Assembly (NCBI RefSeq): GCF_014529535.1
Contig: NW_023503493.1
Span: 14,912,001-14,976,000 of the forward strand
Direction: 5' to 3'
Source: Bradysia coprophila
Lineage: Eukaryota > Arthropoda > Insecta > Diptera > Sciaridae
Length of the DNA stretch: 64,000 nucleotides
How positions within the stretch are numbered: position 1 is the stretch's first letter; each line of letters opens with the position of its first letter. Below the pieces are notes generated by a model, which had not been told where the DNA came from, did not search any database, and saw only the letters and a program-made list of their open reading frames with translations. Below, piece by piece: positions 47,185 to 58,100 of the stretch. The translations under genes were made by a program, and so were the position numbers.

Positions 47185-47822
47185 CAACAGAGTTAAATTA
47201 ACCAGGCAGTAGCGCTGATTTGACTAGGGACCTGAATAATCTAGTAGCCCTATATTTTTGCGAATAAAATCTTTTTAAATTTACGTCAGTGTTCATTTGA
47301 GTTCATTTCATTCAGTGTACTTAGGTCCGTTATTTCAAGGTTCTGAAAGAACAGGTTATGCTCAAAACAAACGAGGCATTGAAAACGTGTTTTGGTCCTA
47401 GTTTTCATTGACAGATGCAGCAATCGCGATTTTGAATAGAAAAAGTTCTAACTTCATTTGACAGTTTCGAAAATTTCGTCATGAAAAATAGGACCAAAAC
47501 ACGTTTTCAATGCCTCGTTTGTTTTGAGCAGACACCCACGAGGGCGGCTGACACACAAATTTTGACAAGCTATTTTTGAACATACTCATTACAGATTGTT
47601 TGAAATGTCAATTTGAAGAAAAAAAAAAGTTTTTATCAGGTTGACATTTCAAACAATCTGTAATGAGTATGTTCAATAAATAGCATCTATTTGTCAAAAT
47701 TTGTGTGTCACCGCCTTCGTGATCAACTCAGATGTGTCTTAACCTGTTCTTTCAGAACCTTGCGTTATTTGACGTTTCAAAAATGAACCGTTCCTGCCAG
47801 GTTTACTTTACTCTGCCGTGGG
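47185..47822. mobile_element. CACGGCAGAG-family hAT-like MITE, interrupted, inside another repeat
   Basis: Same family as 27574-27773: left part ACCAGGCAGTAGCGCTGATTTGACTAGG..., right part ...AAATGAACCGTTCCTGCC...CTCTGCCGTG. Flanked by AGGAATCA at 47177-47184 and 47823-47830 (8 bp). It is split by the element 47336-47762, and its outer flanks (about 47060-47176 and 47831-47870) together match one continuous stretch at about 59691-59810 on the opposite strand, which is an unoccupied version of the insertion site. Confidence 0.8.
47336..47762. mobile_element. hAT-like element (CAAGGTTCTG ends) containing two hairpins
   Basis: Perfect terminal repeats CAAGGTTCTGAAAGAACAGG / inverse, with exact 8-bp duplication CGTTATTT at 47328-47335 and 47763-47770. 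Inside are two successive hairpins: about 47358-47528 (arms with CAAAACAAACGAGGCATTGA) and about 47545-47715 (arms with TTTGACAAG/ACAGATTGTTTGAAATGTC). No coding capacity. Confidence 0.88.
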
Positions 47823-48057
47823 AGGAATCATTGTGTAACTGCGCATTTGCATTACCTTCAGTGTTTGTATGCTTTGGGTGAATGTTGGACAAGCATTTCA
47901 ACACTGCAAAGATTCCATTGAAATCGTAAGTGCTACAATGAAGTGAACGCGCTCTGCAGTCGAATTTACCCGAAAACTGGACTCAGCGCTTTTTTGCGAA
48001 TTTGCATTACCTTTAGTGCTAATAACGTATTATGTAATTTTTCTCATTTATGGGACT

Positions 48058-51000
48058 TTACGACGCAAGGTGCAACAATGTCATGATCCTCTTCTTGTTG
48101 TATTCCCACAATATTTCCAAAATGAAAACAATTACAGCGGCTGAATTGCCAAAAATCCACAGAAACAGAGCTCCAAGCACATGCTGAATCGATAATTTGA
48201 CTGGCTCACCGCCATCGGGAGGCTTGGAATTCGATTCAATGTTTCTTTGAATGTTATAGTTCATTAAGCGATAACCCGCCTGAAACGAAAAACTACTGTA
48301 AGCATTACGATTCCACAGTCTTTGCGTGTAACCAGATCCATCCGTAATATTTACAGTCAACTCCCAGTAGTATTTTATTCCGCTTTCCTGTTGCATAAAA
48401 ACGATTCGATTGAGCTGTTCCATGAACGGCCATGTTTTGCTGGTCATAATAATTGTACCTTGCCAGTACGCTTGTTCCTTCATTAGCATGTAGTACTCCG
48501 ATGACGGTTCGTCGATAAATGGCTGATAAGTCAACGTACCATATTGCATTGTCTCCAACATAACGGCCGTCCGGTGCCGTTGCACTAATTTCAATAAGTC
48601 TGGAATACTACTGACCGTGTACTTGTCCACGTATTTTTTGTGCGGTGGATAATCGGAATTTTGCAGTGTAAATATCCTGCAATTTTTTCGCAGTTAGTGA
48701 GTTGGAAATGGAAGCGACGTATTTACAACTTTACCAGGATAAAGCAGTTGAACTCCACGAGAATTTGCTTTCGACAAGTTTGTCGATACTATCAACTGGC
48801 TGCTCGTAACGAGTTATTGTCATGACACTAGCCAATCCACCTGAATGTTATTACATTATGATTATGTTGCGTCGCAAACGAAACTTTTTTAATAACGAGT
48901 GCACAAGTATATGAGGACTTAATAGTCCGAAAGCACATCAATATTCCAATTCCACCCATCTATGGTCTTACGAACTTTTGACGATTTTTTGACGAACTTT
49001 AAAGGTGTTACGGGAATGTAAATGGCGCTTAGCTCATGAAACATGCATTTACGTTACCTAATCACGTAAAGTACAGTATGTACGTGATTCCAAATTTACC
49101 TTGTGGGAAAAGAAGGGTTCCATGCGCCTTAAGTTCTTTAAGATTTTGCTTTGTTCTACCTTGTTTGAAAAGTTGTGGAACGAAATTGTTTTCCGGAAAA
49201 TGGAATATTGTTTTTCCAACCGGAAAAGCCAGTGATGTGAAAACCCTTATAACTTCTGTTGTGTAAGTTATAGCTCATTACCGATATTTCATGGAAGACA
49301 GTTTTTTTGGAGGATTCGGTAAGCCAGTTTCCCTTACCATTTCCAATGAATTTTTCATAAAAGGCATGTAATTCCAAAGCTTCATTCAAGTACTTTACAA
49401 CGTGATCCAAAGAAAGTCTTAAAGAACTTAAGGCGCACAGAATGACACAAGTACCTAAGCAAAACGTCGCATGTCTTTTCGCATTAGCTTATAAAAGATT
49501 TCGAAAGTATTTTTGAGCTTCGAGCTTCATTTGAATTCCAATGGAATGTTCCACTTTTTGAATGGAATCTAAAAGAAGCTTAAAGCTCACAGAAGTTTCG
49601 GAAGCTCTTAAAAGCTAATGCGAAACGACATGCGATGTTTTTGATTAACACGATGTCGTAGGATCGTTTGAGAAAACTTTTACAAATTTTGGATATCCAG
49701 GTTCGCAGGATATTTTTAAAGGAATCAGACTAAACTTTGTTTTTGAAGAAGAAAATGAAATTAGATTCACGCAAGCACTGAAATGTCAGACAAAAATTGG
49801 TAGTATATATTGACGGGTGCACTTACCGACATACAAATTTCCGATAACTAAGGCATAAATGAGAATTGCAGTGAAAATAGCGATATTCGAGATGAATTTA
49901 ATGTTGATGTTGACTCCCTGGAATATGCTCATCATGAAAACTGCATAAACGGAATCGAACAGCCCATAGATGCCGGTTCCTTCTTCAATTCGATTTTGAG
50001 TTGAATTGATAATGAACAACATGACTGCGCCAATTAGAAATGATCCGGTGACATATCCCCAAATATAAACCGGAAACGGCAAAATCGGTGTCTGCCAATA
50101 TGGCAAAGGTAAGGGTTTCGGTACGATATGAGTTATCGTTGCTCGCTGAAGTATCGCCGTGTATTGCGTAAAATAGTATGTGCTGTCCCATAAATACAGC
50201 GCAGCACAGGATACGTTTGCTTCGCGAGTGGTTAGGGCACCGATTAGTCCGGTGCCGGTATGATTTGGAAAGCTATCACCCCAAAGACTTTCATCATAAT
50301 CTAGACGACCTGTTAGCGTACAGTTGTATTTTCGACAAAATTCAACGAGAGCAATGTGTTCTTGTCCATCCAGTCGTAGAACGAGCGAATCGTTGGAACC
50401 AAAGCGATTTGCGTTTCCGGTACCAGCAGGCTGTTAAATGAAAGCGAAGTAAAGTTCGATTGAACGACATGGTGAGAGGGAAAACAGCAACAGGAACAGG
50501 CCAACATTTTTCTTATAAATTGCTATTTTCTCTCGTGTTGTAAGTCGATAAGTGTGACTTACAACATGGTAGTATCCCGTATACGGAGGATAATGAATAA
50601 ATGCACCAATTACTGGCCAACCATCCAAGTTTGTTATTTTCGGTATCATTTCTTTGTCGAATTCGTAGGAAAAATTGTTCAAGTATAATCGATTGTACAG
50701 TTGTCCGACAGATCCGTACGGATAGGCTGACCAAATATCCACAAATTCACTATTAGAATCGGCCTTGATGAGCTGAGTCAGTGGTAACTCTAGAACAATA
50801 TGCATCTAAGTAAGATTCAACTCGTCCACGTCATTGATGATAGTCGTACTATTACCATTCATTACTGTTCTATGTCTCAGTATATCCATCACATCATCGA
50901 ATGCTAATTTATCTTCAGTGTCGATCACAATCAAGATCTTCTTTTCATACTTTTGTTCCACCCAGTCGTGCATTTCTTGAAAATTGTCCAGAAATGGCAG

Positions 51001-53148
51001 AACGCATTTATGCGAAACGACAAAAAGCTACACGAAATGCAAAATGGAAATTTGTTTTCTTATTTTCTCTGGGTGGTCCATTACTTTCTAAAGTTCATAC
51101 CGCACAGCCGATTGTAATGCCTTGCTGCATTTGTGACACAAAGCTTTCCGATTCTCCGTTTCTCAATCGGCAATCACTTAGTATGGTGGGAAATTCCGGC
51201 ACGTAGGGAAAATCCATTTCGCTTTGCGCATGTTGATCTTCAATTAAACACGCTGCATGTGAATCTATCTCCTGACCTGTATAAACATTTAATTCTTTTG
51301 AGTATGTCGAGTGATTGGCAGAGAAATGGACAGAACATTTCACAGGAAATTAGAAAATGTTAAGGGCTTTAGGGAGTGGTGGAATTTTGGAAACCAACCA
51401 ACTCGATAATCTCAAAATCGTCGAATTTTAGAATTGGGTAGATGGTGGACCATGTAGAGTCGAGGAACCAACATACAACCTTAATAATACCAAAAGCTGA
51501 AAGAAAATCCATTACCTCCATTATCGACCTTTCACCTCTTTTTGCAAGTGATTCTATTTTCCCCAATAGTCAATAGCTCTCGTTTGATCCATTAGACGCT
51601 GCGTTGTGTGCTCCATATTTCCAATAAAACGAAAAGCTATGCGAAAAAAAAACTCAACCATCTCCCAGAGGATCGACCGATTTCTTTCTTTATGCTTACA
51701 ATTGTGTGTATCTCATCAAATCCTTGAACTTCACAGTATATTCAGTTTAAAATCTAGGCTCCGTTTTTCGACAAATTTAAATGTGTTTTTGCTGAAGAGG
51801 CTTACGTAAAATTGTTGCCTACATTTGCGTGTCTCGCGTTTAATTTTTCTTAATGAATCTATTTTCTGTTGAAGGCTAACACATTGGTGGCGTTTGTGGT
51901 GGGAAGATATCATCAAAAGTAAACTAAAATCCAGTATTTAAAAAACGCCAAACTGTATGCTTTTCAGCAATGTATCGATGCCTTTTAAGAGGCACCAGTA
52001 CTTTGCCGAAAAGCATACATTAGGGCGATTTTTAAATACTGGATTTTAGTTTACTTTTGATGATATCTTTCCACCAGAATCCTTTTTCAAAAATGTACGA
52101 CCGCAATTCCGACCACGAATGTGTTAGCTTTCAACAGAAAAAAAAATTTGTTTGAAGCAATTTGACCAGCTCTGAGAACAATGAGCAGTTTATGAAAATT
52201 TCATAAAACTGCTCACTTTTCTCAGAGCTGGTCAAACGCCTACAACCAAAACTAATTTTTATTTAAAGCTAACAGATTCGTGGTCGGAATTGCGGTCGTA
52301 CATTTTTCAAAAAGGATTCTGATGAAAAGATATTAACAAAAATGAAATACGAAACACGCAAATGTAGGCTACAATTTTAGCAGGGTGCCGGTGCCTCTTA
52401 ACAGCTATGGACCCTTTCCCCATTTGTAGCCTACATTTAGGCGGAAAATATTTGTTTTTTGATGCTTTCTTTGAACCAAAATCTTTTTTGACAAAGGAAA
52501 ACCATTAAAGCACGCAAAAATGTGCTTGTTTCCTGTGCAGATTATATAAATTTACCGAAATTTACATAATCTGCGAAGATTTTTCCAAGTTGAATAAGTT
52601 TCCAATAAGTAATTAACACATTTTTTCCTTTAAAAGTTTCACTTTTTCAAAAAAAAAAGATTTTGGTTCAGATAAACCATCAAAAAACGAATATTTTTCC
52701 GCCTAAATGTAGACTACAAATTCACAAAGGGTACATTGCTCTTAAGAGACATCGATGCTTTGCTGAAAAGCATACATTTGGGCGTTTTTTAAATACTTGT
52801 GGATTTTACTTTTGACGATACCTTCCCACAAATTTCATTTTCAAAAATGTACGACTACAATAACGACCACGAATGTGTTAGCTTTCAAAAGAAAATAGAT
52901 TTGATTGTAGCAGTTTGACCAGCGAAACACACAAATGTAGACTACAATTCTAGCTAAAAGCATCCATGCCTCGTAATTACTCCTTAAATTATACAAATGA
53001 CATAAAGTGTAGTCTACATCTGAGCGATCGAAAAACTACCGAGTTCTACAACCTCAAATGAACCATACGTACTAATATTGTTTAGCATCGAGACGATGGC
53101 GTTTTGAACCAGGAACAATTGACTGATGTCCTGAAAAGTTGACAACAT
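48058..53148 (-). CDS. Divergent ionotropic receptor (IR), 6 exons
   Basis: IRs are insect chemosensory relatives of glutamate-gated channels. Exons on -, 5' to 3': 53040-53148 (tentative), 51101-51276, 50866-51027, 50563-50805, 49835-50430, 48058-48676. Phases match at every junction and the total is 634 aa, the usual IR size. Domains: N-terminal region; S1 ligand-binding half (residues about 231-345, with GLIGALTTREANVS and HIVPKPLP); TM1 about 351-372; pore loop about 386-402; TM2 about 407-428; S2 half; TM3 about 593-616 (LGALFLWIFGNSAAVIVFIL). The exon ending at 49835 uses a GTATGT donor; the nearby GTAAGT would break the frame. The first exon is supported only by phase and gives no clear signal peptide. 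Glutamate-binding residues are not evident, so it is a divergent IR; the ligand is unknown. Introns are packed with MITEs. Confidence 0.85.
49127..49436. repeat. MITE-like inverted repeat in an IR intron
   Basis: GCGCCTTAAGTTCTTTAAGA (from 49127) is inverted at about 49415-49436 (TCTTAAAGAACTTAAGGCGC). The interior also shows CGGAAAA/TTTTCCGG motifs. It lies in the IR intron 48677-49834. Confidence 0.65.
49463..49640. repeat. Second MITE-like inverted repeat in the same IR intron
   Basis: ACGTCGCATGTCTTTTCGCA...TTAGCTT (from about 49463) is inverted at about 49612-49640 (AAGCTAATGCG...GACATGCGATGT), giving arms of about 27 bp and inner GAGCTT/AAGCTC pairs. Confidence 0.65.
51369..51540. repeat. 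Dispersed repeat family B, copy 4
   Basis: ATGGTGGACCATGT then GAGTCGAGGAACCAAC, followed by ACCTTAATAATACC. The same wording is at about 57752-57790 (opposite a CACCTCAAACTGG end). It lies in the first IR intron. Confidence 0.6.
51985..52975. mobile_element. Chain of TTAA-flanked hairpin MITEs
   Basis: Element 1 (51985-52401): ends TTAAGAGGCACC and GGTGCCTCTTAA, with an inner hairpin around CTCTGAGAACAATGAGCAG. Element 2 (52398-52745): ends TTAACAGCTATGGACCC and, on the right, GGGTACATTGCTCTTAA, with GTAGCCTACATTTAGGCGG inside the arms. Element 3 (52742 to about 52975): starts TTAAGAGACATCGATGC, right end decayed. Adjacent elements share a single TTAA. A further half-copy in opposite orientation occupies about 51800-51984. 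TTAA targets are characteristic of piggyBac-type elements. All lie in the tentative first IR intron. Confidence 0.75.
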
Positions 53149-54324
53149 TTTCGACACTTCCTATTCACCACTAAAACTATCGACTCGTGTGTATATTCCC
53201 CGACGTTTGGTCTCACAAAGCTTGGCAAAAATTTGTATTGCAGCAATTTCAAGCAAACATTCGCCTGCATAAGTGCATTGGTAAACAAATTGGAATACGA
53301 AAAAAAAACGCTCGACATATTTGCTATGCTTTAAAGCTAATTATAATTTTAAACAAATGAGTCGACAAACAGCCACTTAAAGCACTCATGTTGTGTTTGA
53401 TTTAGAGTCCTGTAACAAGTGCACACAACAATGTAAAGAACGAAGTGGAATGAGAGAATAGGGTGAATGTGCCGAGCACAGGTAGAAAGTGATTTGTGAT
53501 GAGCGCCATCAATGTTTTGATTTACCTTTCTGTAAAGGGTTGTGAGGATAATCCAAGTTACTCTAAGCATACACAACATAAGATTGTAAACGTTAATGTT
53601 TTATGAATGAATCAGTTGGAAAACAGCTGAAACGCAATACGTCACCTATTTCAAAGTCGCCGACTGTAATGAAGAAAAAAAAGTTGTAGAACGGTCTTAG
53701 TCTCTACTAGCCTCATAATTTCATTTTGTTTAGTTTTACTGAAAATCTTCGAAAAGTTCTGCAAACTCCGATAAAAATTACTTTTGTAAATAGTCAGGAG
53801 TTTGTCAGGTCTTGTGTGAACTATGATAGTCTACACGTAGGTCCAGACACTGAACTTGGAATTGGCCGTAGGCAATAATTAATTAAACAAAAAATCTCTG
53901 AATCTATTTCCATCCTACTGAAGTCATAATGTAACGTTATCAGGTAAACGTACCCTACAGTTAAAAGAACCATAGTTTTGTTGCCATAAAAATCAAATCA
54001 CTGAATAATTGAGTAATTGGCCACTTAAAGCACTTACGTTATGTTCGAATTAGATATGCAGGCTATTCTGTCGACAACAAACAAAAATCATGAATGATCT
54101 TCGAAGAACAGTGTTTCCATTTATCGACATTACATACACATGAACTCACCTTCAAGAAATCTTTCCCATAGGATCATCATTCAGAGTTCTTACTTTTATA
54201 TAATCCAACTGGAACGCAAAAGGGCGGTTTCTTCAGTCTTCAGTCTGAGCATTTTTTGTACTGATCAATCATTCACTGTTTCACTACTCAATCATTTGCT
54301 TCTAGACTGTGATTTATATGGAAC
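53149..54324. other. Intergenic or IR 5' flank, no gene seen
   Basis: If the tentative IR first exon is right, this holds its promoter. I see no clear TATA element and no other gene; scattered short frames are unsupported. Confidence 0.4.
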
Positions 54325-55044
54325 TTAAGAGGCATCGATGCCTAGCTCAAATAGTAGCCTACATTTACGTGTCTCGCATTTCATTTTTTGATATCTTTCC
54401 ACCAGAATCCTTTTTCAAAAACATGGGACCGCAATAACGACCACGAATGTGTTAGCTTTCAACAGTAGTCGTTTGACCAGCGACCTGATCTACAATCGCC
54501 TTGACCTTACATTCAGACAGATCGTGGACTTTTGCCGCGTTGAATTTCAAAATTCTCAGAAGGAAGTGTCGAGTGTCGAATGTCTACTAAAGGTCCACAA
54601 TTCTCGGAATTTTTTTAAAGTTCTGTTGTAGAACTCAGTTAAGAGGTTCCGAGCCTACGCTGAAATTGTAGCCTACATTTCTGCGTTTCGAAATTTTTGA
54701 TCGCTGATATCTTTTTACGAGAGCCCTTTTTGAAAAATGTACGACCACATTTTCGAGTAAAAATATGTCAGCTTTGAATAAAAAATAAAATTGTCTGTGA
54801 AAGTTCCATGTGCTTTGAGAAAACTGTACCGATGCCCCAAATTTGCATCAAAGGTACACTTTTCTCAAAGCACATGGAACTTTCACAGACAATTTTATTT
54901 TTTATTCAAAGCTGACATATTTTTACTCGAAAATGTGGTCGTACATTTTTCAAAAAGGGCTCTCGTAAAAAGATATCAGCGATCAAAAAATTCGAAACGC
55001 AGAAATGTAGGCTACAATTTCAGCGTAGGCTCGGAACCTCTTAA
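54325..55044. mobile_element. Truncated plus full TTAA hairpin element
   Basis: A truncated copy starts TTAAGAGGCATCGATGCC at 54325 and runs to about 54480. A complete copy spans 54639-55044: TTAAGAGGTTCCGAGCC on the left, its exact inverse on the right (GGCTCGGAACCTCTTAA), with arms of about 185 bp that are nearly perfect and a 30-40 bp loop near 54830-54860. A 142-codon frame across it is only a by-product of the hairpin. Confidence 0.85.
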
Positions 55045-55113
55045 GAAGTCAGGTGGCTCTGTCTTCCTCTCGAAACAATATGTAATAGACCGCAATTTAC
55101 GACAAAATTCTCA

Positions 55114-55119
55114 TTTATT
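55114..55119 (-). promoter_or_regulatory. Polyadenylation signal of the RSRC2-like gene
   Basis: AATAAA on the minus strand, about 50 nt past the stop codon at 55170. The hairpin element ending at 55044 lies just beyond. Confidence 0.6.
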
Positions 55120-55169
55120 TACAGATCCGTCCACATCATCAATGGTCAAAAAATTACACCAAAATCCAC

Positions 55170-58100
55170 TCAATAGTTCCGCGGCTGAGTACCAAAGCCC
55201 AGACCCATTCCTCTCATAGTGTGTGTCATTTGTCTGGCCACTTCGTATTGCTGTTCCATCGTCGACAACATTTCGGTTTGCTTTTTGATCGAATCAGGTG
55301 CTTTTTGTGTCTCATCCTCAGCCACTTTCGGTGCATCTTTCATGCCCATCAATCGCAAAAACTTCGTCGCCATTTTACCATCCGAATCCTGTGAAAATTT
55401 CGTCTGTTCCCAACGATTGTTTGTGGTCTGTTGTTCGCCTTCGACTTTCTTGTTACCCCACAGCAGTTTTCGCTTCTGCATTTGTTCTGTGTACCGAGCA
55501 CTGGCCAACAATGGACTAATTAGGTTCGGCGGTGCAGTAGCGGCAACAATGGTTGTGGTTGCGGTGGTGGTGGTGGTGGGAGCAGGCGTGATTTGTTTTG
55601 TTACAGATGCCGTTACCAATGGCATTTGGGGTAGTTGAAGTGACATAAGACTTTTGGGCGGTTCTTTGATTGCACTTCGATCATGCTGATAAGACCGTGG
55701 TGGGGGCAAATTGTCCCGTGAGCCGTTGTCGCGTGACCGAGATCTGGATTTGGATTTTGATCTGGTATTATTATGACGATCACGGCCTCTGTCATATCGG
55801 TCCTTATCACTGCGTCTTTGATCGTTGCGGTCAGTTCTATCATTTCGATCGCGTCTGCTGTCTGAACGATTGTCTCTGTGACGGCTAGAGGAAGAGTCAA
55901 AATTTCAGTAGACGCAACGACCGTAGTCGCAATTCACTTACGAATATTTGTCATCCTTTTCCGGTCTGCTGCGACCCTTCTCCCGTCGATCTCTGTCACG
56001 TTCGCGATCACGATCCCTGTTCCTGTGCTTATCCGTCTTATCTCTCGTTTTCTCGGTGAATCTATCACGACCGGACGATTCTTTGCTTTTGTCCGATTTG
56101 TAGCGATCCACTTCTTTCGACGAACTGCTCGATTTCTCGTCCGAACGATTATGCCTGTTCGACCTGTGTGATGACTGATTAAATCGAATGATTAGAAGCG
56201 ACATTTTCAACAAATTAGAAATGTTGATTCGAACCTGTGGCATAGCATCCGTTTCACATTTCTTTGGTTTCACGTCACTGACTTTGGGTAGCGATGATCG
56301 AGCGTCGGATGAATCGGAGTCCTGCGAATCAAGAGAATTAAGCACAAATAGAAAATTAGCTTTCGTTAGTCTCGTGATCGTTTTTTGTTTGTTTCTTAAG
56401 TCAAGACAATTTTCTATGTCTAAATTGATGATTCGGAATCGTGCACGGTCGATCCATAAAATTTGAACGGACACAAATCCAAAATTTTCGAATTCGTTTG
56501 GTTGTGACATCAAAGACACCAACTGACTGATCGAAACAAAATATTTAGCGAGACTAGACTCGATGCGATTGGCAATGAGTGACTGAAAGTCGACGCTCGA
56601 AGTTGCAAGTGTAGAGGCGACAATAACTTGTTCGGAGGGAATGGTCTCAGAACGCATTTCTCAGATTTTCTTTGAAATTCGTTGCCGAGTAACAAAAGAG
56701 AATGTAGAGATCCAGCTAATCATAAATGCCAACAGAAGATGGGAAGGACTTCGGAATGATATTTCTTTTTACCAGGCCCGGACTGGCCATATTGGGCGAT
56801 CAGTATAAGGATTGGGGACGATTTGAAGTGTATAACCCCAATGGCTCACTCTCATTCCATACGAAATGCCAAAGAAGTCTAGGGGACAATTGAGTTTTAT
56901 GGGAGAAAAAGTTGATTGACCCAATTGTCATCCTGATGCTTGCTGCAACTTTCTGTCGAAGTGACATTCTATCTCTCTGATTTAAAACTGCAGCAAAACG
57001 GCAAACTTTTATGAAAAATATGAGCTGATTCCATAAAACACAGGTGTCACTCACATACGCGTTCTAACACGTGTACAGTTACGGAAAAAGTCATCATTTA
57101 ACCGGGAAAGCAAATTCGTTGACCGTTTTTCGTACGAAAACAAAAATATTTGGACTAAAGCTAAAATCTGACGAGCAATTGTGATTGTCGATCCTACCAT
57201 ACTCGATACTTGCATACTCGTGTCACAGTCCGAGGCCTCTTTTGTTTCCAATCGGGTTTCGGATGGAGATGAGTGTGATATTGCTAGATTTTGCAAAGTG
57301 AAAAACGAATCGTTTTTGCGCGCTAGATGGGACCCACGTTAGAGACGAATGAAAAATGGAATTGATTGTAGTGAAGAACATAGCAGACTGTGGTCGTAGC
57401 CCAGATGCGACATATGCCTTTACAGAAAGTAATCTAGTAATCAAGAATCCCAAATATTGAGAAGAGAACCCTAAAAAATCATGAATTGCTCAAACGTAGA
57501 TGCTATTGGCAGACCATTTCACCTGCAAATAGTCTTTGTAAAAGGAAAAATACTATTGGCAGGCGCCTGACAATAGCCTGTGTAAAAGAGAAAATGCTAT
57601 TGTCAGGTGCCTGCCAATAGCCTCAGTAAAAGGGAAAACACTATTCGCAGGCCAGTTCGCCTGCCAATAGCATTTTGTGATAATTTGGCTATTGGCAGGC
57701 GTCTGCGAATAGTCATTACTTTGTTCAAAATTGTCGAGTTCCAGAATTGGTAAGATGGTGGACCATGTGGAGTCGAGGAACCAACCCACCTCAAACTGGA
57801 AGAAAAAATTATGAAAATCGGCCATTACAAGCTAAAGCCATTACGACATTGCAGTCCTGACTTGCAAGTTGATCATTCGAAAACTGGTCTGGAAACTTGG
57901 GCATGTCTTTAAAACAAAAATTTAGTTCATCATCTAGGAGTCGATACCTTGGCAGGGTCCCTATAGCGCTCAAAAATAAAATTCGCAGACCAAATGTTTG
58001 TCACGTTGCAAAATCTGACTATTTTTCCACCAATCTAAATCCACAACCCGATTGGGGAGGAAAGAATCCGTGGCCTATAGGAAGTAAGGCCGAAAATACA

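Noticed and set aside
54791..55219. 142-codon open frame on +
   Set aside because: It is a by-product of the inverted arms of the hairpin element 54639-55044 and runs antisense into the RSRC2 3' end.
57503..57712. CRISPR-like array of palindromic repeats with spacers
   Set aside because: The context is an intron of a eukaryotic gene, repeats vary in length, and the spacers are related to each other rather than unique. There are no cas genes.
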